Assembly (NCBI GenBank): GCA_049673305.1
Contig: JBATXM010000196.1
Coordinates: 1 to 64,000, forward strand
From: GCA-003244245 sp049673305
GTDB taxonomy: Bacteria > Actinomycetota > Actinomycetes > Mycobacteriales > Pseudonocardiaceae
DNA: 64,000 nucleotides
Direction: 5' to 3'
Positions 43,737 to 51,164 of this stretch are shown one piece after another. The notes beneath the pieces are model-generated. The model did not search any database. It was given only the letters and a program-made list of their open reading frames with translations, and was not told the origin of the DNA. The position numbers and the translations under genes are program-made. Position 1 is the first letter of the stretch. Every line of letters starts with the position of its first letter.

Positions 43737-44411
43737 ATGAAGTTCGATCTCAACAAGGCGTGTGACGGGACGTACTTCCTGGACCACGAATCGCCGGAGG
43801 TCCGCGAGTTCGTCCGCCGTGCTCTTCCTTCTGACGCGGTGACCCCCACGGACAAGGCGGTCAAGCTTTACTACGCCGTGCGCGACGGCATCCTTTACGA
43901 CGTCTACAATGCGGACCTGTCTCGGCAGGGGTTGCGGGCGAGCTCGATCGCTGCGCGGGGAAGAGGATTTTGTATCCACAAGTCGATCCTGTATGCCGCC
44001 GCTGTTCGGTCCATCGGGATCCCCAGCGTTTTGGTGCTGGCTGATGTCCGGAATCATCTCGCTTCGGAGCGGCTGAAACGGCTCGTCGGCGGGGACACCT
44101 TCCACTTCCACTGCCTCACCGCGATCCATCTGAACGGAAAATGGATCAAGGCTACGCCGGTGTTCAATAAAATGCTATGTCGGCTTTACCGCATCGCGCC
44201 CCTCGAGTTCGACGGCGTGACCGACAGCATTCATCATCCCTACGATGAGCGCGGCCGCAAATCCATGGAGTTTGTGCGCATGCATGGGGAATTCCTTGAC
44301 TTCCCTTACGAGATGGTGATTGGTGGGCTCTCGGATGTGAGTCCTCAACTGTTCCGCGGCGCGACGACGATCGTGGCCGGTTCGCTGGCGGACGAGGCGC
44401 TCGCTTCGTAG
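43737..44411 (+). CDS. Transglutaminase-like (cysteine-protease fold) protein, first gene of the cluster
   Basis: A 224-residue protein of the transglutaminase-like superfamily. The catalytic Cys is Cys79 in GRGFCIHKSILYAAAVRSIGIP, core GFCIHKS, and His is 125 in FHFHCLTAIHL. Where the family has Asp (DPT), this protein reads KATPVFN, so Thr140 occupies the third position. In andrimid biosynthesis (AdmF) a relative forms an amide between carrier-bound acyl groups. Here a role in amide formation or in releasing the product from the carrier protein is a possibility, not a demonstrated function. It lies 18 bp upstream of the TrpF-like gene. Confidence 0.75.
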   Translation: MKFDLNKACDGTYFLDHESPEVREFVRRALPSDAVTPTDKAVKLYYAVRDGILYDVYNADLSRQGLRASSIAARGRGFCIHKSILYAAAVRSIGIPSVLVLADVRNHLASERLKRLVGGDTFHFHCLTAIHLNGKWIKATPVFNKMLCRLYRIAPLEFDGVTDSIHHPYDERGRKSMEFVRMHGEFLDFPYEMVIGGLSDVSPQLFRGATTIVAGSLADEALAS

Positions 44412-44429
44412 CGGGAGGGATCGAAAACC

Positions 44430-45122
44430 ATGTACGTCAAGGTCTGTGGGATTACCCGGCCAGCGGAGATCGATCTGCTCGGGGCGCTCCCGGTCAATCT
44501 CGTCGGCCTCTGGTATGGAGTGGAGGGCGGACGTGCTGATCTTTCGCTGACCGAATGTCAGCGGTTGGCGGCGACGGCCTGCGCGACGCGCAGCCTTGAG
44601 CCGGTCCTCGTCACGTTCTTGAATGACGCCGAAGCATTGCGTGAGGTTATCCATCGCGTGCGTCTGCGCTGGATCCAGCTGCACGGATACCAAACCCCCG
44701 GATTGGTCCGTGCGGTCAAGCGGACCGTCCCGGAAGAGGTGCGCGTCATCAAAGTGCTACACGTCCAACAGCAGTACTGCCTTGAGGCTTCCCTTGTGCG
44801 AGCCTACGAGAAAGCCGGCGTTGACGTCTTCCTCTTCGACGCGGCGACTGATGATGGCCAAATTGGAAGCACCGGCCAACCGCTGAACAGTGAAATTGTT
44901 ACCGTACTGGCCAAGCGACTCACCCGACCATTTCTCCTCGCTGGGGGGATCAACTCGGAGAACTGGCGTGAGCACGCCAACGTGATCCGAGACCACCGTT
45001 GGCTCGGCATTGACCTCGACACGAACGCGCGCGGGCGAGATGGCCGGCTACGACCGGAGAACGTTAAAGCCATCATCCAGGCGTGGAGCGCCTGCGTAGA
45101 CCAAGGTCGCCAACATGTCTAG
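44430..45122 (+). CDS. Diverged phosphoribosylanthranilate isomerase (TrpF-like)
   Basis: A 230-residue TIM barrel. TrpF performs the Amadori rearrangement of N-phosphoribosyl anthranilate. Both catalytic residues remain: Cys6 in YVKVCGITR and Asp137 in VFLFDAATDD. IQLHG and LAGGINSENW are also kept. The usual C-terminal phosphate motif SSGVE is replaced by TNARGRDG. GGTG has become GSTG. The active site therefore looks competent, but substrate contacts differ. The gene overlaps the TrpC-like gene by 8 bp. The host's own trpF/priA is presumably elsewhere. Confidence 0.85.
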   Translation: MYVKVCGITRPAEIDLLGALPVNLVGLWYGVEGGRADLSLTECQRLAATACATRSLEPVLVTFLNDAEALREVIHRVRLRWIQLHGYQTPGLVRAVKRTVPEEVRVIKVLHVQQQYCLEASLVRAYEKAGVDVFLFDAATDDGQIGSTGQPLNSEIVTVLAKRLTRPFLLAGGINSENWREHANVIRDHRWLGIDLDTNARGRDGRLRPENVKAIIQAWSACVDQGRQHV

Positions 45123-45822
45123 CGTGTTTATCGACAAGTTGTTGTCAGCCGACCTCCCCGTGATCATGGAGATCAAGAAGCGGGACGGTCACGGCACAGA
45201 CCTTTTCCGGCAGCGTTCGCTATCGCAGATAGTTTCCGAATATCACCACGCCGGCGCGCCGTGCCTTTCCGTGGTGACCGGGCGTTGGTTCGGTGGCACC
45301 GACGAGATGCTGCGCGATGTTGCCCGGCTCACCAACCTTCCTATTCTGAAGAAAGACTTCATCACGACGGAAACCCAGATCGTCCAAGCGAAGAGCATGG
45401 GTGCCTCTGCGGTTCTCCTGACGGCAAGGGTCCTTCCGAGATCGGTGCTTGCGCACCTCATTACGACTGCGTTGCACCATGGACTGGCTCCCTTCGTGGA
45501 AGCGGTCAGCGAGGCGGAACTTGAGGCGGTGGTCCACGGCGAGGACTGCATCATCGCGATCAATAACAAGGACATCCGGCGCCAAGAACGCGGCCCAGCC
45601 GATATCAACAAGAGTCGCTCGCTTTTTGCGCATGCGCTCCTGACGGGCACCCGATGTCCGGTCAGCGCGAGCGGCATCGACGCGCCGGACGTCGCCGCTG
45701 GTCTCATCGCCGCCGGATTCAAAGGTGTGCTGATCGGCGCCGGACTTCTGCTCGCAGAGAGCATGCAGAGCTGGTTGCGTGACTTCAACCAGCACCGACA
45801 AGCGCTGAAGGGTTTCGCATGA
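45115..45822 (+). CDS. Diverged indole-3-glycerol-phosphate synthase (TrpC-like)
   Basis: A 235-residue TIM barrel. The family decarboxylates and closes CdRP to indole-glycerol phosphate. Kept: Glu19 and Lys21 in VIMEIKKRD, the general-acid Lys80 in PILKKDFI, Glu129 in FVEAVSEAEL and the Asn pair in AINNKDI. Changed: the SPS phosphate/anthranilate loop is DGHG, Arg after NN is Lys, and the Glu of SESGI is Ala185 (VSASGID). It is also shorter at the N-terminus than usual. Ring closure on a different, perhaps non-benzenoid, substrate is my inference. It overlaps the adenylation gene by ATGA. Confidence 0.85.
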   Translation: MSSVFIDKLLSADLPVIMEIKKRDGHGTDLFRQRSLSQIVSEYHHAGAPCLSVVTGRWFGGTDEMLRDVARLTNLPILKKDFITTETQIVQAKSMGASAVLLTARVLPRSVLAHLITTALHHGLAPFVEAVSEAELEAVVHGEDCIIAINNKDIRRQERGPADINKSRSLFAHALLTGTRCPVSASGIDAPDVAAGLIAAGFKGVLIGAGLLLAESMQSWLRDFNQHRQALKGFA

Positions 45823-47357
45823 ATGGCATAGCTGCTTCGGTCATTGATTTTCCGGACCACGTCATCGAACAGGCGTGGAACCGGCCGACGGCGCCAGCGC
45901 TGCTCTGGGGCGGCAAGTGGCTGAGTTATGGCGATCTTCATAAGATGGTGCGGGACACCCGTTTGTCCCTCGAGCGGCTCGCGATTCCCGAGGGCGAGTG
46001 CGTCGGCATCCTCGCCAAAAAGTCGCCGCAGGCGATTGCGTTGATCTTAGCGTGCCTGATGGACCGACACTCGGTCCTTTTGCCATCGGTTAACCTGGGT
46101 GGTGAGACGCTACAGCGGCTTTTCGTGCAGGCCGGCTGCGGACAGGTCCTTTCACTGGGTGCACACTCGGCGGCGACCTCAGGCGAGTTGACGGGCGAGG
46201 TCGTGAGCGTGACACCCGTTGACGAGCGCTTCCGACCCGGGCCCTCTGGTGCTGGGGAAACCTCGTTGATGCTGACCACCTCCGGTTCGACCGGAGTGCC
46301 GAAGATAGTGCCGCTGTCGTTGTCAGCGATCGACCGGTTCACCGACTGGGCCGGCTCCCGTTTCGCGATCACGATCGGCACAACGGTCCTCAGCTACGCG
46401 CCGCTGAACTTCGACTTATGTCTTGTGGACATCTGGACCACACTCAAGCGCGGAGGATGCGTCGCGTTGGTCGACCAGGACCGAGCCACCAATGTCCGTT
46501 ATCTGCTGGACCTGCTCACGACCAGTGATGTGCACGTCGTCCAAGCAGTGCCGATGCTGTACCGCCTCCTGATCGACGCGACTCGAGACGGTGCACGCCG
46601 TTTCGACAGCGTGCTTCACGTGATCGTCACCGGCGACAGCATCCCGCTCCGTACGCTGGAGGCGCTGCCTGCGCTGTTCCCGCGAGCGCGTTTTTACAAT
46701 GTCTACGGCTCGACCGAGACCAACGACAGCTTCATTCACGAGATCGACGTTTCTCGTGATGCCGCTCGGCGCCACATCCCGATCGGTCAGCCCATCGAGG
46801 GGGTGAGCGCGCTTGTCGTCGGCGACGGAGATCGCGTCATCGAGGGATCAGGAACGGGTGAGCTGTGGGTCGCAACTCCATTCCAGACCAGGGGGTATCT
46901 CACCGAAGCGCTCAACGAGCACAAGTTCGTGTCACACCAGACGGTGACCGGTCAGCGGACATATTTTCGCACCGGCGACATCGTGCACCGGCACGGCGAT
47001 GGCTCGATCACCCTGAAAGGCCGAACCGACAGCTACGTCAAGGTCCGCGGCGTGCGGGTCAGTACGCAGGCCGTCGAGCAGGTCATCCTCGAGCACGACG
47101 AGGTATTGGAAGTCGCGGTTATCGCGATCCCTGATGACGTGGCCGGGAACCGGCTGCACGCAGTCGTCAGACGGGATGAAGCTGGCCAGGTGAACAGCCT
47201 GTCCCTGCGCCAGCACTGCGCTCGCAACCTGGACCGGGCGGCTATTCCGTCGACCATAGAGATCATTACCACAGCCTTGCCGAAAACATCAACCGGAAAG
47301 ATTGACCGGCAACATGCCCTGTTCAACCAGTCTGTGAGGAGAAAAGAAGATGATTGA
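45819..47357 (+). CDS. Free-standing adenylation enzyme (amino acid-PCP ligase type)
   Basis: A 512-residue ANL-family enzyme that activates a carboxylic acid with ATP and loads it onto a carrier protein. Core motifs: MLTTSGSTGVPKIV (A3, about 151-164), NFDLCLVDIW (A4 region), FYNVYGSTETND (A5, about 292-303), YFRTGDIVHRHGDGSITLKGRTDSYVKVRG (A7/A8, core FRTGDIVHRHGDG) and LPKTSTGKIDR with the catalytic Lys. Reading the specificity pocket by hand gives D-L-V-Q-V-G-V-D-S-K. The first Asp is typical for an alpha-amino or imino acid. The code matches none I know. Two TTA codons (46047, 46416) occur. Confidence 0.9.
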   Translation: MNGIAASVIDFPDHVIEQAWNRPTAPALLWGGKWLSYGDLHKMVRDTRLSLERLAIPEGECVGILAKKSPQAIALILACLMDRHSVLLPSVNLGGETLQRLFVQAGCGQVLSLGAHSAATSGELTGEVVSVTPVDERFRPGPSGAGETSLMLTTSGSTGVPKIVPLSLSAIDRFTDWAGSRFAITIGTTVLSYAPLNFDLCLVDIWTTLKRGGCVALVDQDRATNVRYLLDLLTTSDVHVVQAVPMLYRLLIDATRDGARRFDSVLHVIVTGDSIPLRTLEALPALFPRARFYNVYGSTETNDSFIHEIDVSRDAARRHIPIGQPIEGVSALVVGDGDRVIEGSGTGELWVATPFQTRGYLTEALNEHKFVSHQTVTGQRTYFRTGDIVHRHGDGSITLKGRTDSYVKVRGVRVSTQAVEQVILEHDEVLEVAVIAIPDDVAGNRLHAVVRRDEAGQVNSLSLRQHCARNLDRAAIPSTIEIITTALPKTSTGKIDRQHALFNQSVRRKEDD

Positions 47358-47613
47358 CCACACGAACACGATCAAAGATTTCATCATCGAGGAGTTCATG
47401 CCCGACGTTCCCGTCGAGCAGCTGGAAACGGACTATGACCTCTTGGCCGGTGGTGTCATCGACAGCCTCGGAGTGCTGCGGGTGCTGGTATGGCTGGAGG
47501 ACACGTTCCAGATCCCGCTGGACGACGCGGAGATTGTCCCGGAGAGCTTCCGTTCGGTCGAGGCGATCAACGCCTTCATCGAACACATGCGTACCCAGGC
47601 CGATGCGGTCTGA
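47350..47613 (+). CDS. Free-standing carrier protein (PCP/ACP)
   Basis: An 87-residue carrier protein. The phosphopantetheine Ser is Ser39 in LLAGGVIDSLGVLRV, the classic DSL motif. Four-helix length and acidic character fit. It overlaps the adenylation gene by 8 bp and the TrpD-like gene by 11 bp, so all are translationally coupled, and the adenylation enzyme is its obvious loader. No phosphopantetheinyl transferase is in the window. Nothing in the sequence tells PCP from ACP; the amino-acid-like specificity pocket favours PCP. Confidence 0.88.
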   Translation: MIDHTNTIKDFIIEEFMPDVPVEQLETDYDLLAGGVIDSLGVLRVLVWLEDTFQIPLDDAEIVPESFRSVEAINAFIEHMRTQADAV

Positions 47614-48652
47614 TCCCGAGCGCGACGTACTCGTCGCGCTCGTTCAGCAGAACTACCCCATCACCGAGGCAATGTGGCGGTCGTTCTGGAGCCGTCTCCG
47701 CAATCGCACGCTTCATCAGGGTGAAGCGGTTGCCCTGGTGGCGTCGCTGTCCACCCGGACGCCCGACACGACCTCGATGGGAGCGCTTCTTGCATCCCTT
47801 CGAGAGAACGACCAGCAACTGACCTGGGAAGCGTCCGCAACCGTGAACGTGGTCGGGACGGGTGGTGGCCCGACCACGTTCAACCTATCCACCGCAGCAG
47901 CGTTTGTCGCCGCGACCATCGGCGCCCGAGTAATCAAGACTGGCTCGCGCGCGTACACGAGTCGCTGCGGGTCCATCGACCTCTTGGAACGGCTCGGTGT
48001 TCCGCTGACCACCTCCTACGCGCAGACCGAGGCGATGGTGGAGTCCTTCGGGATCGCATTCGCCGGAGGTTTCGTGTATCCCAAGGAACTGCGGCTTCTC
48101 GCCCAGAGCATCTTGCCCTTCGACATGCGCGCCCTGGGGCGGTTCTTCAACTCATTTGGGCCGTTCCTGGCGCACGTGCCAGTCTCGGCGCAGCTCACCG
48201 GCGTCTCGGATCCAGCGTTGCTTCCCATCTTCAGGTACCTCGCGGCGCAACCCGGCCGCCGATTTTTGCTCTGTGCTAACAGCTTGGGCGTCGATGAACT
48301 CGTCAGCTTCGAAGAAAACGTCATCTACGACAGCGCCACTGACCATGAACTCCGGGTGAAGCCGGCGGAGCTCGGGCTGGGCGCGGGATTGCTGGAGGAT
48401 CTGAAACCGGTGGCCGAAGGAGCCTCGGTCGTCACTCATTTCCTCGGGCTGCTCTCAGGTGATGGCCCACCGGCCGCGATTGAGAGCATCCTCCTCAATG
48501 CTGCTGCGCTCGCGATCGCGTGTGAGGTGACCGATGAATGGCCGCAGGCCTTGCGATCGGCGCGCGAGTCGATGGAACGTGGCCTTCCGCTGTGCCTGAT
48601 CGAACGGATATGCGGACAAGAAAATTCCGTGCAGTACCGAGGACGGCGGTAA
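47603..48652 (+). CDS. Diverged anthranilate phosphoribosyltransferase (TrpD-like)
   Basis: A 349-residue member of the TrpD family, which joins PRPP to the amine of anthranilate. The PRPP loop is VVGTGGGPTTFNLSTAAAFVA, core GTGGGPTTFNLST; the family has GTGGD. KTGSRAYTSRCGSIDLLE replaces KHGNRAxSSxxGSADVLE, so the His and Asn that contact anthranilate are gone. HPAMRH has become YPKELR. The Mg-binding DE is kept in GVDELVSF. PRPP use is therefore likely while anthranilate is not. ATG 47603 was chosen, as the start inside the carrier gene's end. Confidence 0.85.
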   Translation: MRSDPERDVLVALVQQNYPITEAMWRSFWSRLRNRTLHQGEAVALVASLSTRTPDTTSMGALLASLRENDQQLTWEASATVNVVGTGGGPTTFNLSTAAAFVAATIGARVIKTGSRAYTSRCGSIDLLERLGVPLTTSYAQTEAMVESFGIAFAGGFVYPKELRLLAQSILPFDMRALGRFFNSFGPFLAHVPVSAQLTGVSDPALLPIFRYLAAQPGRRFLLCANSLGVDELVSFEENVIYDSATDHELRVKPAELGLGAGLLEDLKPVAEGASVVTHFLGLLSGDGPPAAIESILLNAAALAIACEVTDEWPQALRSARESMERGLPLCLIERICGQENSVQYRGRR

Positions 48653-49446
48653 TGTCCCCGTTCTTCGCCGCTCGCCGCACGGGATACATCGGGCTGGCGG
48701 TGTTCCTGAACGCTGGTGACCCGCCGCTCGACGTGCTCGAGGACCTAGTATTCCTGCTGGATGAGTGCCGCGTGGACTGTCTTGAGCTTGCGGTTCCGTT
48801 CCCGAACTCGGCCAGTGACGGGCCCACTATTCGGCGCTCCGCTCGCCGCGCGCTGGACAACGGCATCGATCTGGACACCGTCCTCACCTTCGTGGCGAAT
48901 GTCCGCCCTCGGCTGTCGCATCTAAAAATCGCGCTGCTCGCGGACTGGAGCCACACGGTAAAAGCCATGCCGCTTCAGAAATTCGTGATCCACGTGCAGG
49001 CCGCACGAGCGGATGCCTTGTTGATCCATGCCCTGCCACCGAGGCTGCGACAAACGTACTACGAGACCGCTCGGCTTCTGGGCCAGCCCATCGTCACCAC
49101 GTGTTACGCCACCTCCTCGAGCGCTGTGCTCGACGAAGCGGCGTGTCACGGGTCCGCCTACGTCTATCTTGCTGCGCACTTCGGCAGGACCGGAGCAGCC
49201 CCGCCCGACTACCACACACTGGCGCCGGTGATCAGCACCTTAGGCCAGAAGACAGAGATTCCGATCGCCGTCGGCTTTGGCGTTAAGGACCGGAGTCACA
49301 TCGACGCGCTGCGCGACGTCGGGGCGAACGCGGCGATCGTGGGCAGTGTGTTGGTCGCCTGCATCGAGCGCGCCATCCTCGAGAACCGTGACGTGCTCAA
49401 GGAGACCCGTGCCCTCTTGCTTGCCCTCGGCTGGTCTTCTCCATAG
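48652..49446 (+). CDS. Diverged tryptophan synthase alpha subunit (TrpA-like)
   Basis: A 264-residue TIM barrel. TrpA cleaves indole-3-glycerol phosphate by retro-aldol reaction. Both catalytic acids remain: Glu45 in CLELAVPFPN and Asp56 in SASDGPTIRRSARRAL. FLNAGDPPLDV at the start and IAVGFGVKDRSH plus AIVGSVLVACIE at the phosphate end are kept. The subunit-contact loops differ and there is no trpB gene in the cluster, so any cleaved ring would be released or passed to another enzyme. ATG 48652 overlaps the TrpD-like stop (TAATG). It has a TTA codon at 49240. Confidence 0.85.
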   Translation: MSPFFAARRTGYIGLAVFLNAGDPPLDVLEDLVFLLDECRVDCLELAVPFPNSASDGPTIRRSARRALDNGIDLDTVLTFVANVRPRLSHLKIALLADWSHTVKAMPLQKFVIHVQAARADALLIHALPPRLRQTYYETARLLGQPIVTTCYATSSSAVLDEAACHGSAYVYLAAHFGRTGAAPPDYHTLAPVISTLGQKTEIPIAVGFGVKDRSHIDALRDVGANAAIVGSVLVACIERAILENRDVLKETRALLLALGWSSP

Positions 49447-49554
49447 CGCCTGGCCAGTTCATGTTGTATTCGACGTATCAATTTTGTGCCGACGTTGCTC
49501 TATTAAGTATCGTCGCCGCTAAGCGCGAAGAGACCACGACTATGGTAAGGGATT

Positions 49555-49932
49555 ATGATGATCATCAGGGACTTGTCCACCGTGAAGACCGTCGACTGGG
49601 GAAACGGCCTGAGCCGCCGCTTCCTGCTGAAGGCCGATGGCCTCGGGTGCACGGTGACGGATACGATCGTTCGAGCGGGTACCAGCTCCCGGCTGGAGTA
49701 CAAGAAACATCTAGAGGTGTGCTACTGCATCGCCGGCCGAGGCGAAGTGATCGATACCAGTGGTCATGTTCATACCATTGAGCCAGGCACGTTGTACGCC
49801 CTCGACAAGAACGATCCCCACTATCTCGTCGCATCACCCGATGAGGATTTGCGGCTCGTGTGCGTGTTCTCGCCGGCGCTCGAGGGAGACGAACGTCACA
49901 GCCTGGACTCAGAACAGTTCTCCCACTACTAA
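49555..49932 (+). CDS. Ectoine-synthase-like cupin (EctC-type) without ectA/ectB
   Basis: A 125-residue cupin closely following EctC. EctC closes N-acetyl-diaminobutyrate to the cyclic amidine ectoine. The iron ligands correspond to Glu54 (YKKHLEVCYCIAG), Tyr81 (GTLYALDKND) and His89 (DPHYLVASP). The end VCVFSPALEGDERH also matches. The genes for the diaminobutyrate transaminase and acetyltransferase are not in the window. It may cyclise another acylated diamine in this cluster. Two adjacent ATG codons (49555, 49558) are possible starts. The 108-bp gap upstream is AT-richer and may hold its own promoter. Confidence 0.85.
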   Translation: MMIIRDLSTVKTVDWGNGLSRRFLLKADGLGCTVTDTIVRAGTSSRLEYKKHLEVCYCIAGRGEVIDTSGHVHTIEPGTLYALDKNDPHYLVASPDEDLRLVCVFSPALEGDERHSLDSEQFSHY

Positions 49933-49968
49933 AAGACGGCGAAATTTTGTCACGTCAGGAGTGTGGAA

Positions 49969-51108
49969 ATGATTAAGTGGAGCGACGAACAGCAGGCGTT
50001 GCGGAAGTCCTTTCGTCGGTGGCACGAGGCGTTCAGTGTCGGCCACATCGAGGACGATCGGGACAGCGTGTTCTCGCCGGAGAAATGGGACCTGGTCCGT
50101 GAGTCTGGCCTGCTTCGCCTGCCGTTCGATGCACAGTGGGGAGGTCTTGGCCAGAGCCTGCTCGCGACTATGTACGTGCTCGAAGACCTCGGGTACGGCT
50201 GCCGGGACGGCGGGCTGAACTTCTCAGTGGCCACACACATTGTCAGTGCCGGCATCCCGGTCCAAAGATTCGGTTCGAGCGACCTCAAGCAACGCTATAT
50301 GACACGTATCTGCGATGGAGCGTCAATCGGCGCCCACGCCATCACTGAGCCGGACGCGGGCTCCGACGCCATGAGCATGAACACCACGGCCACCGTCGAA
50401 GGAGACTCTTTCATCCTTGACGGCAGAAAAACATTCATCAGCAACGGACCGGTCGCGGATCTGTTCGTCGTCTACGCGCGGACAGGCGCCAGCCAAGGCT
50501 TCCAGGGAATCACAGCGTTCGTCGTGGAGCGGGACACTCCGGGTTTCACCGTCGGGCCGAAAATTGAGAAGATGGGGTTGCGAACCTCTCCGTTCAGTGA
50601 GTTGACTTTCGACGGCTGCAAGGTGCCGGGAGCGAACGTTCTCGGCCGACCGGGGTCCGGTTTTTTCATACTCGAGTACGTCCTGGCGTGGGAGATTCTT
50701 TGTTTTTTCGTGATACTGGTCGGAGAGATGCAGCATCGTCTCGAACGTTGCATCGACCATGTCAAGAACCGACGACAATTCGGTCAGTCCATCGGTTCGT
50801 TCCAAGCCGTCGCCAACAAGATCGTCGACGGAAAAATCGGGGTTGAGACGTCTCGAAAATGGCTCTATGACACCGCTGAACGGCACGCTAATCGAGAGAA
50901 CGTCACCATGGACATCGCCATTGCCAAACTGCTCACCAGCGAGGCCAACCTCGCCTCCGCGATGGCTGCCGTACAGCTCTTCGGTGCCAGGGGATACGTC
51001 ACTGAGTACGGCCTCGAAAAAGATCTGCGAAACGCTATCGCAGGAACGATCTACTCTGGCACATCCGAGATGCAGCGCCACCGGATAGCCACGCTGCTCG
51101 GCCTCTGA
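49969..51108 (+). CDS. Acyl-CoA-dehydrogenase-like flavoenzyme of the cluster
   Basis: A 379-residue FAD enzyme. ITEPDAGSDAMSMNTTA and FILDGRKTFISNGPVAD are the usual flavin/substrate motifs, with RRQFGQSIGSFQAV and LFGARGYVTEYGLEKDLR later. The C-terminal catalytic Glu (in EGTxEIQR) is Ser here (IYSGTSEMQR), while Glu242 in VLAWEILCFF lies where isovaleryl-CoA dehydrogenase and prolyl-carrier oxidases keep their base. With the adenylation enzyme and carrier protein it forms the same trio as pyrrole-2-carboxyl pathways (PltF/PltL/PltE). AGGAG before ATG 49969 fixes the start. Confidence 0.88.
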   Translation: MIKWSDEQQALRKSFRRWHEAFSVGHIEDDRDSVFSPEKWDLVRESGLLRLPFDAQWGGLGQSLLATMYVLEDLGYGCRDGGLNFSVATHIVSAGIPVQRFGSSDLKQRYMTRICDGASIGAHAITEPDAGSDAMSMNTTATVEGDSFILDGRKTFISNGPVADLFVVYARTGASQGFQGITAFVVERDTPGFTVGPKIEKMGLRTSPFSELTFDGCKVPGANVLGRPGSGFFILEYVLAWEILCFFVILVGEMQHRLERCIDHVKNRRQFGQSIGSFQAVANKIVDGKIGVETSRKWLYDTAERHANRENVTMDIAIAKLLTSEANLASAMAAVQLFGARGYVTEYGLEKDLRNAIAGTIYSGTSEMQRHRIATLLGL

Positions 51109-51164
51109 CTCCCGTCATCGTGGTTGCCGGCATCGCACCATGCGTCATCGTGGAACGGAGGAGA

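Noticed and set aside
43737..49446. Ordinary tryptophan operon
   Set aside because: TrpE, TrpG and TrpB are missing, an adenylation enzyme and carrier protein are interleaved, and key substrate residues of TrpD and TrpC homologues are changed.
49555..49932. Ectoine osmolyte cluster
   Set aside because: No ectA, ectB or ectD homologue lies anywhere near; only the cyclase-like cupin is present.
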